This document shows, piece by piece, positions 1 to 8,170 of a stretch of 64,000 bases of DNA (within the stretch, counting starts at the first letter, position 1; the number at the start of each line of letters is the position of its first letter). A model generated the notes under the pieces. It ran no database searches and was not told where the DNA came from. It worked only from the letters and a program-made list of their open reading frames with translations. Made by a program: the position numbers and the translations under genes. The stretch covers positions 145,342 through 209,341 of the forward strand of contig NZ_BMQF01000016.1 of the NCBI RefSeq assembly GCF_014647975.1. Direction: 5' to 3'. This stretch comes from Streptomyces fumigatiscleroticus (GTDB lineage: Bacteria > Actinomycetota > Actinomycetes > Streptomycetales > Streptomycetaceae).

Positions 1-674
1 GTGACGCCGAAGCGGATCATCGAGTACACGACGACCGGGAGCGTCGGCTCGGTCGGCGCGGCCGTGAAGAACGCGATGACGAACTCGTCGACGGAGAGCG
101 TGAAGGCGAGCAGCGCCCCGGCGGCGATGCCCGGCGCGAGGGACGGCAGGGTGATGCGGACGAACGTCGCCAGCGGTGTCGCGCCCAGATCCCGCGACGC
201 CTCCTCCAGCGAGGGATCGGTGTGCGCCAGCCGGGTCCGCACCAGCGCGGCGACGAAGGCGGTCCCGAAGACGGCGTGCGCGAGCAGCACGCTGTGCAGG
301 CCGAGGGTGAGCCGTACGGCGGCGTAGAGGACGAGCAGGCCGATGGCGAGCAGCAGATCGGGGACCACGGCGGGGAGCAGGGTCACCGCGTCCAGCAGCC
401 GGGGCCGGGTGCCGCGGCCCGCCCCGACCGCGAGGAGGGTGCCGAGGACGGTGGACAGCGCCGCGGACCCGGCCGCGACGATCAGCGTGTTGACGAGCCC
501 GTGGAGTATCTCGTCGTCACCGGCCAGCTCGCCGTACCAGCGCAGGCTGAACCCCTCGAAGGAGTACGGGGAGTCGCCCGCGCTGAAGGACATGACCACC
601 AGGACGACGACGGGCGCGTAGAGGAAGACGTACGTCAGCCAGAACGGCAGCTTCGGCCACGACCGGTGTCTCAT
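1..674 (-). CDS. ABC transporter permease, PotC-type (partial, 3' end outside window)
   Basis: This is the second inner-membrane permease of a polyamine/opine-type ABC importer; 224 codons are visible and the C-terminus lies beyond the window edge. It opens with a charged stretch (MRHRSWPKLPF) followed by hydrophobic membrane segments. The permease loop typical of the family is seen near the visible end, with an EASRDLGA motif about where the ATPase docks. Its ATG overlaps the stop of the upstream permease in an ATGA, so the two are translationally coupled. The ATPase gene is not in view. The substrate (spermidine, putrescine or a related cation) is inferred only from family resemblance. Confidence 0.85.
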   Translation of the reverse strand, partial: MRHRSWPKLPFWLTYVFLYAPVVVLVVMSFSAGDSPYSFEGFSLRWYGELAGDDEILHGLVNTLIVAAGSAALSTVLGTLLAVGAGRGTRPRLLDAVTLLPAVVPDLLLAIGLLVLYAAVRLTLGLHSVLLAHAVFGTAFVAALVRTRLAHTDPSLEEASRDLGATPLATFVRITLPSLAPGIAAGALLAFTLSVDEFVIAFFTAAPTEPTLPVVVYSMIRFGV

Positions 675-1495
675 CGGGGCGCGTACCTCCTCGCCGCCCA
701 CGCCTGGGCGAAGAGCAGCACCATCAGCCCGGCCAGCAGCGCGAGCGCGAGCGCCGCGCCGAAGGGCCAGTCGCGGGCCTTGAGGAACTGGTCGCGGACG
801 AGGTTGCCGACCATCACCGACCGTCCGCCGCCGAGCAGTTCGGGGACGACGAAGTTCCCGAAGCTCGGCACGAAGACGAAGAGACAGCCGGTGAGGACCC
901 CGGGGAGGGTGAGGGGGAACGTCACCGTGCGGAAGACGGTCCAGGGCCCGGCACCCAGGTTCGCGGCGGCCTCGGACAGCTGTGGATCGAGCCGGGCGAG
1001 CGACGCGTACAGCGGAAGGATCATCAGCGGCAGATAGGCGTACAGCAGTCCGGCGACGACGGCGGCGTCGGTGTACAGGACCTCCACCGGGCCGAGGCCG
1101 ATCGCGCGCAGCGCCTTGTTGAGCCAGCCGGGGCCGCTCAGCAGCACGATCCAGGCGTAGACGCGGACGAGGAAGCTGGTCCAGAAGGGCAGGACGACGG
1201 CGACCAGGGCGATCGTCTGCCGGCGGCGCGGCAGGCCGGCGATCACATGTGCCGTCGGGTAGCCGATGAGGAGGGCCAGGACGGTGGTGAGGGCGGCGAT
1301 CCAGGTGGAGTGGAGGAGGACGTCCGTGTAGAGCGGGTCGGCGAGGCGGGCGAGGTTCTCCGTGGTCGGCTCGTACACGACGCCGCCGAAGCGGCCGCGC
1401 CGGAAGAAGGCGTAACTCAGCACCAGGCCCAGCGGGACGACCATGAACACGGTCAGATAGGTCACGCCGGGCCCGGTCAGGGGCCACCGCTTCAT
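671..1495 (-). CDS. ABC transporter permease, PotB-type
   Basis: A 274-residue inner-membrane permease with about six hydrophobic segments, of the spermidine/putrescine importer type. It starts MKRWPLTGPG and carries the EAAANLGAG coupling-loop motif at roughly two thirds of its length, where the ATPase contacts the permease. The ATG overlaps the stop of the solute-binding gene (ATGA at 1492-1495) and its own stop overlaps the start of the next permease. All three genes therefore form one coupled operon read leftward. A longer open frame exists upstream, but it runs antisense-free into the binding-protein gene and was rejected because the coupled ATG is the natural start. Confidence 0.88.
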   Translation of the reverse strand: MKRWPLTGPGVTYLTVFMVVPLGLVLSYAFFRRGRFGGVVYEPTTENLARLADPLYTDVLLHSTWIAALTTVLALLIGYPTAHVIAGLPRRRQTIALVAVVLPFWTSFLVRVYAWIVLLSGPGWLNKALRAIGLGPVEVLYTDAAVVAGLLYAYLPLMILPLYASLARLDPQLSEAAANLGAGPWTVFRTVTFPLTLPGVLTGCLFVFVPSFGNFVVPELLGGGRSVMVGNLVRDQFLKARDWPFGAALALALLAGLMVLLFAQAWAARRYAPR

Positions 1496-2595
1496 GAGCC
1501 GGCGGCCACCTCGGTCGACAGCCGGGTGTACTTCGTGGCCGCCTCGCCGACGTCGACGATGGACTCGCCCTTCAGCAGGTCTGCCGGGGTCGTCCGCAGC
1601 GGCGCGTTGGCCCGGAGCAGCTTCGGGTCCACCTGCTCCATGGCGGCCTTGTTGGGCACCTTGTAGAGGATGTTCTCGGCGGCCCAGCTGTGGATCTCGG
1701 GATCGAGGATGTAGTTGATGAGGGCGTGCGCGGCCTCTTTGTTCTCGGAGGACTTCAGCACGACCATCGTGTCCACCCAGAGGTCGCTGCCCTCCTTCGG
1801 CACCGTGAACCTGATCTTCGGGTCGCTGGTCGGGCACCAGCCGTCCCAGGCCTCCGCCAGCGCCGACTCCCCCTTGGTCAGCCGGTCGCCGAAGGTGGTG
1901 TCGTCGTAGGCGAGCAGGTTCTTCTTGGCGTCGAGCAGCAGGGTGCGGGCGTCGGCGAGCTCCTCGTCGCTGGTGGTGTTGACGGAGTGGCCGAGCACCT
2001 TGAGCGCGGGGAGGGCCAGCCAGCGCTCGGTGGTCATCATGGTGACCTTCTTCTTCAGCTCGGCCGGGGGCTTGAGAAGGTCGTTCCAGCTGGTCGGGGG
2101 CTGTTTGACGAGGTCGGTGCGGTAGCAGAGCCCGGTCGTGCCCCAGGTGTAGGGGACGGAGAAGGTGTTGCCCTTGTCGTAGGCGAGCTGCCGGGCCTCG
2201 GGGTAGAGGTTCTTCAGGTTCGGGACCAGGTCCGCGTGGATGGGTTCGAGCAGTCCGGCCTCGTTCAGGGCCTGGGCGTACTGCCCCGAGACGAAGGCGA
2301 CGTCGATACCGCTGCCGCCGCCCGCTCCGCCGCCGGTGAGCTTGGCCATGATCTCTTCGTTGGTGGCGTGGTGCGCGATCTTCACCGGGACGCCGAGGTC
2401 CTTCTCGACCCGCTCGGGGAGGTCCTCGGGGCTGTAGCCGTCCCAGATGGAGACGGTGAGGGACTGCTTGGTGAGATCGGCCTTCGCGTCGAGGGTGTCC
2501 GGCCCGCTGCTCCCGTTGTCGTCCCCTCCGCAGCCGGTGAGCGGCACAAGCGCGAGAACCGCGGCGATCGCGCCCACCGTACGCATGCCTCTCAT
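1492..2595 (-). CDS. Polyamine-type ABC transporter substrate-binding lipoprotein
   Basis: A 367-residue extracellular binding protein. The N-terminus is a lipoprotein signal with lipobox LTGC at about residue 22, followed by a Gly/Asp/Ser-rich linker. The body resembles PotD: it begins with SIWDGYSPEDL and has internal strands such as VPYTWGTTGLCYR that belong to the spermidine/putrescine-binding fold. The start is supported by GGGGGAG seven bases upstream of the ATG. It is the first gene of the leftward operon with the two permeases, so it captures substrate outside the membrane for that importer. The exact ligand cannot be read from the sequence. Confidence 0.87.
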   Translation of the reverse strand: MRGMRTVGAIAAVLALVPLTGCGGDDNGSSGPDTLDAKADLTKQSLTVSIWDGYSPEDLPERVEKDLGVPVKIAHHATNEEIMAKLTGGGAGGGSGIDVAFVSGQYAQALNEAGLLEPIHADLVPNLKNLYPEARQLAYDKGNTFSVPYTWGTTGLCYRTDLVKQPPTSWNDLLKPPAELKKKVTMMTTERWLALPALKVLGHSVNTTSDEELADARTLLLDAKKNLLAYDDTTFGDRLTKGESALAEAWDGWCPTSDPKIRFTVPKEGSDLWVDTMVVLKSSENKEAAHALINYILDPEIHSWAAENILYKVPNKAAMEQVDPKLLRANAPLRTTPADLLKGESIVDVGEAATKYTRLSTEVAAGS

Positions 2596-2792
2596 GTCAC
2601 AACTCCCCCCGTCGGAACATCAGTTGCGGCGTGAGTCTCGCATCGCACCGCATCTTTCACAACGGGGTGCCGCGACGACCACATGGCCTTCGCGGCGACC
2701 CGGTCGACACCGGTGCGGCCGGGCGGGTGGGTGCGGACAGCGGCGAGGGATGGTCTTGTGCCGGGTCGCCGCGCTGTAGTCGGCTGGCATTC

Positions 2793-4406
2793 ATGAAGAA
2801 CTGGGGGAGCATGAGGAAGTGGAGCAGTGCCGCGCTGATCGCCGCCCTGGTCGGGGGCTCCGTCTCCGTGGGCGCACCGGCTCCGCGCGCGGAGGCCGCC
2901 GGTACCGGCGTGGCCGATGTGCGCTCAGCCGGCCTGTCCTCGCGGCTGGGCGTCGATCTCGACACGGTGACGATCCCGGAGCTACAGGCGCGCATGTCGG
3001 ACGGTTCACTGACCTCGACCGCACTGACCACCGCCTACCTCAAGCGGATCAGGACCATCGACCCGAAGATCAACGCGGTGCTGGGCACCGACCCGACGGC
3101 CCTGCGTCAGGCGGCCGCCAGCGACGCCCGGCACCGGCGCGGCGACACCCGCGGTCCGCTCGACGGCATACCCGTTCTGATCAAGGACAACGTGAACACC
3201 CGCGGCCTGCTCACGACGGCCGGGTCGCTGGCGCTGGCCGGCAGCCCGCCGGACAGCGACGCCGCCCTGGTGACCCGGTTACGGGACGCGGGAGCGGTGA
3301 TCCTCGGCAAGACGAACATGTCCGAGTGGGCGGACTTCCGCGCGGACAAGGTGACATCGGGGTGGTCCGCGGTGGGCGGGCAGACCGACAATCCCCACGT
3401 ACTGGACCGGAATCCGTGCGGGTCCTCCTCCGGTTCGGCCGTCGCGGTCGCGGCCTCGTTGGCGCAGGTGGCGATCGGTACGGAGACGGACGGCTCCATC
3501 GTGTGCCCGGCCGGGGCGAACGGGGTGGTCGGCCTCAAGCCCAGCCTCGGCCTCGTCAGCGCAGCCGGAGTGATCCCGATCTCCGCCGAGCAGGACACCC
3601 CGGGGCCCATGGCACGCAACGTGACCGACACCGCGCTCACCCTCTCGGTACTCGGCGACCGCGCCGGCTCGCGCACCGGCGGCCCGGTCGCCGGGCACTC
3701 CGGCTCCCTGCGCGGCAAACGGATCGGCCTGTGGCGGCTGCCCCCGCTCGGAGCGGAGACGGACGCCTTGATGACCCGTACCGCGAAGAAACTCCGTGCC
3801 GCGGGAGCCGAGATCGTCGAGGTGACACTCCCGTACCAGAAGCGGATCGACGAGCTCGAATACCCCGCGCTGCTGAGCGAGTTCCACCGGGACATCGACG
3901 CCTACCTCGCCACCCGCGACGGACCGCGCGACCTCGCCGAGCTGATCGCATTCAACCGCAGCCACCCGGCGGAGCAGGCCTGCTTCGCCGGCCAGGAGGT
4001 GTTCGAGGAGGCCCTCGCCGCGCCTGACACCACCGATCCGGGATACCGGGCCGTGCGAGCCGAACTGAACGAACTGGCCCGGCGTTCGATAGACGAGACC
4101 ATGGCCGCCCATCGGCTGGACGCCATCGCCTCGCCGACGAACCCGCCCGCCTGGACGACCGACTGCGCCCGCGGAGACGTCGACTTCGACCTCGCGTCGT
4201 CCTCCACCCCCGCGGCCGTGGCCGGATACCCCTCGTTGTCGGTACCCGCCGGGTTCGTGAACGAGCTGCCCGTGGGCCTGTCTCTGATGGCCGGTGACCA
4301 CGAGGACGCGAAGCTGCTGGCGCTGGGGGCCGCGGTGGAGCACCGTCTTCGCGCCTGGCGAGCACCGCGCTACCTGCCGACGGTGGGGCCCGACGCCTCG
4401 CGGTGA
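2793..4406 (+). CDS. Secreted amidase (amidase signature family)
   Basis: A 537-residue amidase-signature hydrolase, probably exported. The N-terminus (from MKNWGSM) is a Sec-type signal peptide with a likely cleavage after PRAEA. The Ser-Ser-Lys triad is visible: Lys in VLIKDN, the cis-Ser in CGSSSGSA, and the nucleophile in ETDGSIVCPA. These enzymes cleave carboxamide bonds; the substrate is unknown. An ATG at 2811 is an alternative start, but its GGGGGAG lies too close (one base). Leucine 163 is encoded by TTA (3279-3281), the only TTA I found in a recognised gene here, so translation may depend on the bldA tRNA and be developmental. Confidence 0.9.
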   Translation: MKNWGSMRKWSSAALIAALVGGSVSVGAPAPRAEAAGTGVADVRSAGLSSRLGVDLDTVTIPELQARMSDGSLTSTALTTAYLKRIRTIDPKINAVLGTDPTALRQAAASDARHRRGDTRGPLDGIPVLIKDNVNTRGLLTTAGSLALAGSPPDSDAALVTRLRDAGAVILGKTNMSEWADFRADKVTSGWSAVGGQTDNPHVLDRNPCGSSSGSAVAVAASLAQVAIGTETDGSIVCPAGANGVVGLKPSLGLVSAAGVIPISAEQDTPGPMARNVTDTALTLSVLGDRAGSRTGGPVAGHSGSLRGKRIGLWRLPPLGAETDALMTRTAKKLRAAGAEIVEVTLPYQKRIDELEYPALLSEFHRDIDAYLATRDGPRDLAELIAFNRSHPAEQACFAGQEVFEEALAAPDTTDPGYRAVRAELNELARRSIDETMAAHRLDAIASPTNPPAWTTDCARGDVDFDLASSSTPAAVAGYPSLSVPAGFVNELPVGLSLMAGDHEDAKLLALGAAVEHRLRAWRAPRYLPTVGPDASR

Positions 4407-4824
4407 GCGGTCCGGCGCCCTCGGGGGGTCCCGTGCCTTCGCGACGGGCCGGGCGGGATCCCCCTCGTCCTTCCAGGTGCGGTGGGCGGCGGTGCGGGCC
4501 TTGTCGAACGACGTCGGCTGCTCGGCCCTTCGGTTGAGGCGCGCGCCGTCGATCTTGTCCGTCGGGTGCCGTCCCGTCAATCCCTTGTATCTGCCACCGA
4601 CTTGCCCCGGTCCGGCCGACGGGCCGGCCCGCCCGATGCGGATCTCGACGGCCGAAGTCCTCTGCCCCGTCACGGCCTTCGGGCACGCGGGTACCTGGAG
4701 AGCGCCCGCGCGCGTGACCTTCCCTTCCGCAAGGTCAATACTGCCGGTGACAGCACTCCCGCCGACCCGTGTCCGACCGCCCCGAGGTCGAACGCCCACC
4801 TGTTGAGAACACCAGGAGGTACCC
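4407..4824. other. Intergenic region upstream of the dihydroxyacetone kinase operon
   Basis: About 420 bases between the amidase stop and dhaK. I see no convincing gene on either strand: open frames here continue antisense through the amidase and look like GC-driven shadows. The right end must contain the dha promoter. A possible minus-10 hexamer AATACT sits at 4737-4742, but I cannot match a good minus-35 to it. Confidence 0.5.
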
Positions 4825-5817
4825 GTGAAGATGCTCATCAACGTTCCCGAGACCGTGGTCGCGGACGCGCTGCGCGGTCTGGCGGCCGCCCATCCGGAGC
4901 TGACGGTGGACGTCGAGAACCGGGTGATCGTACGGCGGGACGCCCCCGTCGCCGGGAAGGTCGCCCTGATCTCCGGCGGCGGTTCCGGGCACGAGCCGCT
5001 GCACGGCGGGTTCGTCGGCCCCGGCATGCTGGCGGCGGCCTGCCCCGGCGAGGTGTTCACCTCCCCGGTGCCCGACCAGATGGTGCGGGCCGCGGCGGCC
5101 GTGGACAGCGGTGCCGGGGTGCTCTTCGTCGTGAAGAACTACACCGGCGACGTGCTCAACTTCGACATGGCCGCCGAGCTGGCCGAGGACGAGGGCATCC
5201 AGGTCGCGAAGGTCCTGGTCGACGACGATGTCGCCGTGACGGACAGCCTGTACACGGCCGGGCGGCGCGGTACGGGGGCGACGCTGTTCGTGGAGAAGAT
5301 CGCGGGCGCCGCGGCCGAGGAGGGACAGCCGCTGGAGCGGGTGGAGGCGCTCGCGCGCCGGGTCAACGACAGCTCCCGCAGCTTCGGCGTGGCGCTGAGC
5401 GCGTGCACCACCCCGGCCAAGGGCAGCCCCACCTTCGATCTGCCGGCCGGGGAACTGGAGCTCGGCATCGGCATCCACGGCGAGCCCGGCCGGGAACGGC
5501 GGCCGATGATGACCTCGGGTGAGATCGCCGAGGCCGCCGTGGACGCGGTGCTGACCGACCTCGCTCCGCGCAACCCCGTCCTGGTGCTGGTCAACGGCAT
5601 GGGCGCCACCCCGCTGCTGGAGCTGTACGGCTTCAACGCCGAGGTGCAGCGGGTGCTGGCCGAGCGCGGTGTCGCCGTCGCCCGCACCCTCGTCGGCAAC
5701 TACGTCACCTCCCTGGACATGGCGGGCGCCTCGGTCACCCTGTGCCAGGTCGACGAGGAGCTGCTGCGGCTGTGGGACGCGCCGGTGAAGACGCCGGGGC
5801 TGCGGTGGGGCATGTGA
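4825..5817 (+). CDS. dhaK: Dihydroxyacetone kinase subunit DhaK
   Basis: A 330-residue DhaK, the subunit that binds dihydroxyacetone covalently. The GGGSGHEPLHGG loop near residue 50 and the GIGIHGEPG motif are intact, and the latter places the hemiaminal-forming histidine at residue 218, as in E. coli DhaK. The GTG start has a strong AGGAGGT at 4814-4820. dhaL follows 49 bases later and dhaM overlaps dhaL, so the operon encodes a complete PTS-type kinase that makes dihydroxyacetone phosphate from phosphate passed down the PTS chain. No regulator gene adjoins it. Confidence 0.96.
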   Translation: MKMLINVPETVVADALRGLAAAHPELTVDVENRVIVRRDAPVAGKVALISGGGSGHEPLHGGFVGPGMLAAACPGEVFTSPVPDQMVRAAAAVDSGAGVLFVVKNYTGDVLNFDMAAELAEDEGIQVAKVLVDDDVAVTDSLYTAGRRGTGATLFVEKIAGAAAEEGQPLERVEALARRVNDSSRSFGVALSACTTPAKGSPTFDLPAGELELGIGIHGEPGRERRPMMTSGEIAEAAVDAVLTDLAPRNPVLVLVNGMGATPLLELYGFNAEVQRVLAERGVAVARTLVGNYVTSLDMAGASVTLCQVDEELLRLWDAPVKTPGLRWGM

Positions 5818-5866
5818 CCGCCGCGGGGGAAAGGATCACGACGTACCTACCAGGCAAGGAGAACCA

Positions 5867-6466
5867 GTGCTCGACGCCGACTTCTTCCGCCGCTGGATGA
5901 CGGCGGCCGCCGCTTCCGTCGACCGCGAGGCGGAACGGCTCACCGCCCTCGACTCCCCCATCGGGGACGCCGACCACGGCAGCAATCTCCAGCGCGGCTT
6001 CAAGGCCGTCGCGGCCGATCTGGAGAAGGAGGCACCGGACACGCCCGGCGCGGTCCTGGTCCTCGCCGGGCGCCGGCTGATCTCGACGGTGGGCGGGGCC
6101 TCCGGGCCGCTGTACGGGACCCTGCTGCGCCGTACCGGCAAGGCGCTCGGCGACGCCGCGGAGGTGGACCGGGGGCAGCTGGCCGAGGCGCTGCGCACCG
6201 GGGTGAACGCGGTACGGACGCTCGGCGGTGCCGCGCCGGGCGACAAGACCATGCTCGACGCGCTGGTGCCGGCCGCCGACGCGCTCGGCGACTCCTTCGC
6301 CGCGGCCCGCGCCGCCGCCGAGGAGGGTGCCGTGGCGACGACGCCGTTGCAGGCCCGCAAGGGCAGGGCGAGTTATCTCGGGGAGCGCAGCATCGGTCAC
6401 CAGGATCCCGGTGCCACCTCGGCCGCGCTGCTCGTCGCCGCTCTCGCGGAGGTCGCCGGTGAGTGA
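5867..6466 (+). CDS. dhaL: Dihydroxyacetone kinase subunit DhaL
   Basis: A 199-residue ADP-binding subunit that hands phosphate to dihydroxyacetone held on DhaK. The Mg-ADP-binding aspartates are visible in SPIGDADHGSN near residues 28-38, followed by TVGGASGPLYGT, which closes the nucleotide. The GTG start is chosen by AAGGAGA just upstream. Its stop lies inside the start of dhaM, implying translational coupling. Length and motifs match the PTS-dependent form rather than the ATP-dependent DhaKL fusion. Confidence 0.95.
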   Translation: MLDADFFRRWMTAAAASVDREAERLTALDSPIGDADHGSNLQRGFKAVAADLEKEAPDTPGAVLVLAGRRLISTVGGASGPLYGTLLRRTGKALGDAAEVDRGQLAEALRTGVNAVRTLGGAAPGDKTMLDALVPAADALGDSFAAARAAAEEGAVATTPLQARKGRASYLGERSIGHQDPGATSAALLVAALAEVAGE

Positions 6467-6869
6467 CGGGAAGCTGGTCGGGATCGTGCTGGTGTCGCAC
6501 AGCGCGGAGGTGGCCGCGTCGGTGGCCGAGCTGGCGAAGGGGCTGGCCGGCGCCGGGACGGCGGTGCCCGTCGCGGCGGCGGGCGGCACCGAGGGCGGCG
6601 GGCTCGGCACCAGCGCCGAGCTGATCGCCGCGGCGGCGGCGTCCGTGGACCGGGGCGCCGGGGTCGCCGTCCTCACCGACCTGGGCAGCGCGGTGCTCAC
6701 CGTCAAGGCGCTGCTCGCCGAGGGCGACGAACTCCCGGCCGGCACCCGCCTGGTGGACGCCCCGTTCGTCGAGGGCGCGGTGGCCGCGGTCGTCACGGCG
6801 TCGACGGGAGCCGACCTGGCGACGGTGGAGGCGGCGGCGACGGAGGCGTACTCCTACCGGAAGGTGTGA
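6459..6869 (+). CDS. dhaM: PTS-dependent dihydroxyacetone kinase phosphotransferase subunit DhaM (EIIA domain)
   Basis: A 136-residue mannose-class EIIA domain. It begins VSDGKLVGIVLVSHS, and His14 in VSHS is the expected phosphorylation site. It takes phosphate from general HPr and re-phosphorylates the ADP bound to DhaL. Unlike E. coli DhaM it has no HPr or EI-like domains, so it depends on the cell's own HPr. The GTG overlaps the end of dhaL by eight bases. Three imperfect copies of GGTGTGAGGCACCGG run across the stop codon and just after it (6863-6906), so the stop lies in the first copy. Confidence 0.94.
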   Translation: MSDGKLVGIVLVSHSAEVAASVAELAKGLAGAGTAVPVAAAGGTEGGGLGTSAELIAAAAASVDRGAGVAVLTDLGSAVLTVKALLAEGDELPAGTRLVDAPFVEGAVAAVVTASTGADLATVEAAATEAYSYRKV

Positions 6870-6901
6870 GGCACCGGGAGGTGTGAGGCACCGGGAGGTG
6901 T

Positions 6902-6965
6902 GAGGCCGGGGTGCGGGCCCACGAGTGCCGGACGCGCCCGGCCTCGGTGCCCGCACCCCGGCCTC
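6902..6965. terminator. Long hairpin terminator between dhaM and the chitosanase gene
   Basis: A perfect 17-base inverted repeat: GAGGCCGGGGTGCGGGC at 6902-6918 and its complement at 6949-6965, with a 30-base loop. It sits between two convergent genes, so it could stop transcription from both sides. A smaller hairpin (CACGCCC, loop, GGGCGTG) follows at about 6969-6986. There is no U-tract, which is usual in Streptomyces. Confidence 0.7.
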
Positions 6966-7069
6966 GTGCACACGCCCGCCGGGGCGTGCGTACACCGGCG
7001 GCTGTCGTACGGCCCACGAGCAGGCTTCGGGACGACGGCTGGGCCGCGGTCTGACGTCCGCCGGGCGGC

Positions 7070-7768
7070 TCAGCGGCCGCCTGCGTCGACGAAGCGCCTG
7101 GCCAGCCGTTCCCCGGTCCGCGCGGCGGCGGCCCGGTCCTCGACCGGCTGCACCCGGCTGTTCCGGAAGACGATGTAGGTGACGCCGGAGGCCGCGCCGC
7201 CGCCGCGCGGGTCGGGCGGCACGCCGAGGGCCTCGGCCGCGGCGTAGGAGGCCTCGCCGATGATGTCCCGTGGTCCGATGTCGCCGACGACCGCGTACCG
7301 GACCCGGTCCCGGTGGACGACCGCCACGGCCGATCCGCCGGTGACGCCGTGCTCGCGGTGGTCCCAGAGGCCGCTGGGGGCGGGGACGACGACGAAGGGG
7401 AGGCGCTGGGCGTCCAGCGGGCGGCCGTCGGACTGCCGGTAGGCGGTGTCGGCGGTGAACAGCGGGTCGGTGCGGCGGTTGCAGCGGGGACCGGGCAGGC
7501 CGTCGCAGTCGATGTCCATGTCGGCCTTCCAGAAGACGGCCTCGCGGGTGCCGCAGACGGGGATGTCCGCGGGCGCCCCCGCGTCGCTGCGGTACCGGCC
7601 GTGGGAGACGGGGGCGCAGTCGCGCACCGCGGCCAGCAGCTCGGCGGCGCTCACGGCGCCCTCCTGCCGGGCCACGGGTGCCATGACGGGCGCCTCGGCG
7701 GCGGGGATCGCCGCGGGGGCGAGCAGGGCGGCGCCGGCCGCCAGCAGGGTCAGCGACTCAAGACGCAC
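7070..7768 (-). CDS. csn: Secreted chitosanase, glycoside hydrolase family 75
   Basis: A 232-residue secreted enzyme that hydrolyses chitosan. A short signal peptide (VRLESLTLLAAGAALL) ends near PAAEA. Family 75 hallmarks are DMDIDCDG, which carries a catalytic aspartate, and VVGDIGPRDIIGEAS toward the C-terminus. The GTG start is set by GGGGAGG eight bases upstream; a longer open frame upstream was rejected. Its promoter faces the FnIII lipoprotein gene across about 400 bases that contain a DasR-like palindrome, which would fit control by aminosugar availability. Confidence 0.9.
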   Translation of the reverse strand: MRLESLTLLAAGAALLAPAAIPAAEAPVMAPVARQEGAVSAAELLAAVRDCAPVSHGRYRSDAGAPADIPVCGTREAVFWKADMDIDCDGLPGPRCNRRTDPLFTADTAYRQSDGRPLDAQRLPFVVVPAPSGLWDHREHGVTGGSAVAVVHRDRVRYAVVGDIGPRDIIGEASYAAAEALGVPPDPRGGGAASGVTYIVFRNSRVQPVEDRAAAARTGERLARRFVDAGGR

Positions 7769-7887
7769 GAGGGGAACCTCCCCGGGAAGACCTGACGGGC
7801 ACTCGGCCGTATCCGTTCCCGGAACGGCCGTCCGGCCACCCAGGGGGGCGGCCGGACGGCCCAATGCCCGAAGGGGCGCCCGACGGG

Positions 7888-7931
7888 GGCCGGGGACACA
7901 CGGGCCGACGTCGGCCTCCGTGTCCCCGGCC
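7888..7931. repeat. 44-bp interrupted palindrome
   Basis: The two 22-base halves match at 19 of 22 positions when one is complemented. The outer arms GGCCGGGGACAC and GTGTCCCCGGCC are perfect, as is the GCCGACGTCGGC centre. It lies 120 bases upstream of the chitosanase start. It may be a large operator, or a terminator protecting one divergent promoter from the other. Confidence 0.6.
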
Positions 7932-8027
7932 GCCCGGGCCGGCGCGGGATCAGCGACGACAGCGGTCCGCGCCACAGGCATGAACTCCCCGTCCTGCGCG
8001 GGGACTTCAGCCGTGAGGAGCTTCAGC

Positions 8028-8067
8028 ATACGTAACTCCACCGGGTGATACGTAACTCCGCCGGGCG
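8028..8067. repeat. 20-bp tandem direct repeat
   Basis: Two adjacent copies of ATACGTAACTCCRCCGGG with a 20-base period (two helical turns). The copies start at 8028 and 8048. They lie in the divergent promoter region and could bind a regulator side by side. Confidence 0.5.
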
Positions 8068-8120
8068 AGCACTCACCGGGCAGCCGCCCCCTTGAAGTGA
8101 GCGCGTCAGCGGGCGCATAT

Positions 8121-8132
8121 TGGTCCGGACCA
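8121..8132. promoter_or_regulatory. DasR-type (dre-like) operator
   Basis: A perfect 12-base palindrome, TGGTCCGGACCA, flanked by AT on the left and TT on the right. Established DasR sites follow the pattern ACTGGTCTAGACCAGT, and Streptomyces chitinase promoters carry related TGGTCCAGACCT repeats. This copy differs only at the centre. It is 38 bases before the GTG of the FnIII lipoprotein gene and shares the promoter region with a chitosanase gene. Confidence 0.6.
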
Positions 8133-8170
8133 TTACCGTCCGACCACGTCCGACCGTCCGGGAGGCAGTC

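Larger units (their letters stand above)
7769..8170. other. Divergent regulatory region between chitosanase and FnIII lipoprotein genes
   Basis: About 400 bases without a gene. It holds a 44-base near-perfect palindrome (7888-7931), a 20-base direct repeat (8028-8067) and a DasR-type palindrome (8121-8132), each listed separately. An open frame starting TTG at 8120 merely extends the lipoprotein gene through the palindrome. Confidence 0.6.

Noticed and set aside
4407..4686. Minus-strand peptide (EQPTSFDKARTAAHRTWKDE) in the gap before dhaK
   Set aside because: It looks protein-like for a short stretch but continues antisense into the amidase and has no start signal. I could not assign it to a family.
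8120..8170. TTG start that would extend the FnIII lipoprotein
   Set aside because: It runs through the DasR-like palindrome and has no ribosome-binding site, while GTG 8171 has GGAGG and is followed by the signal peptide.
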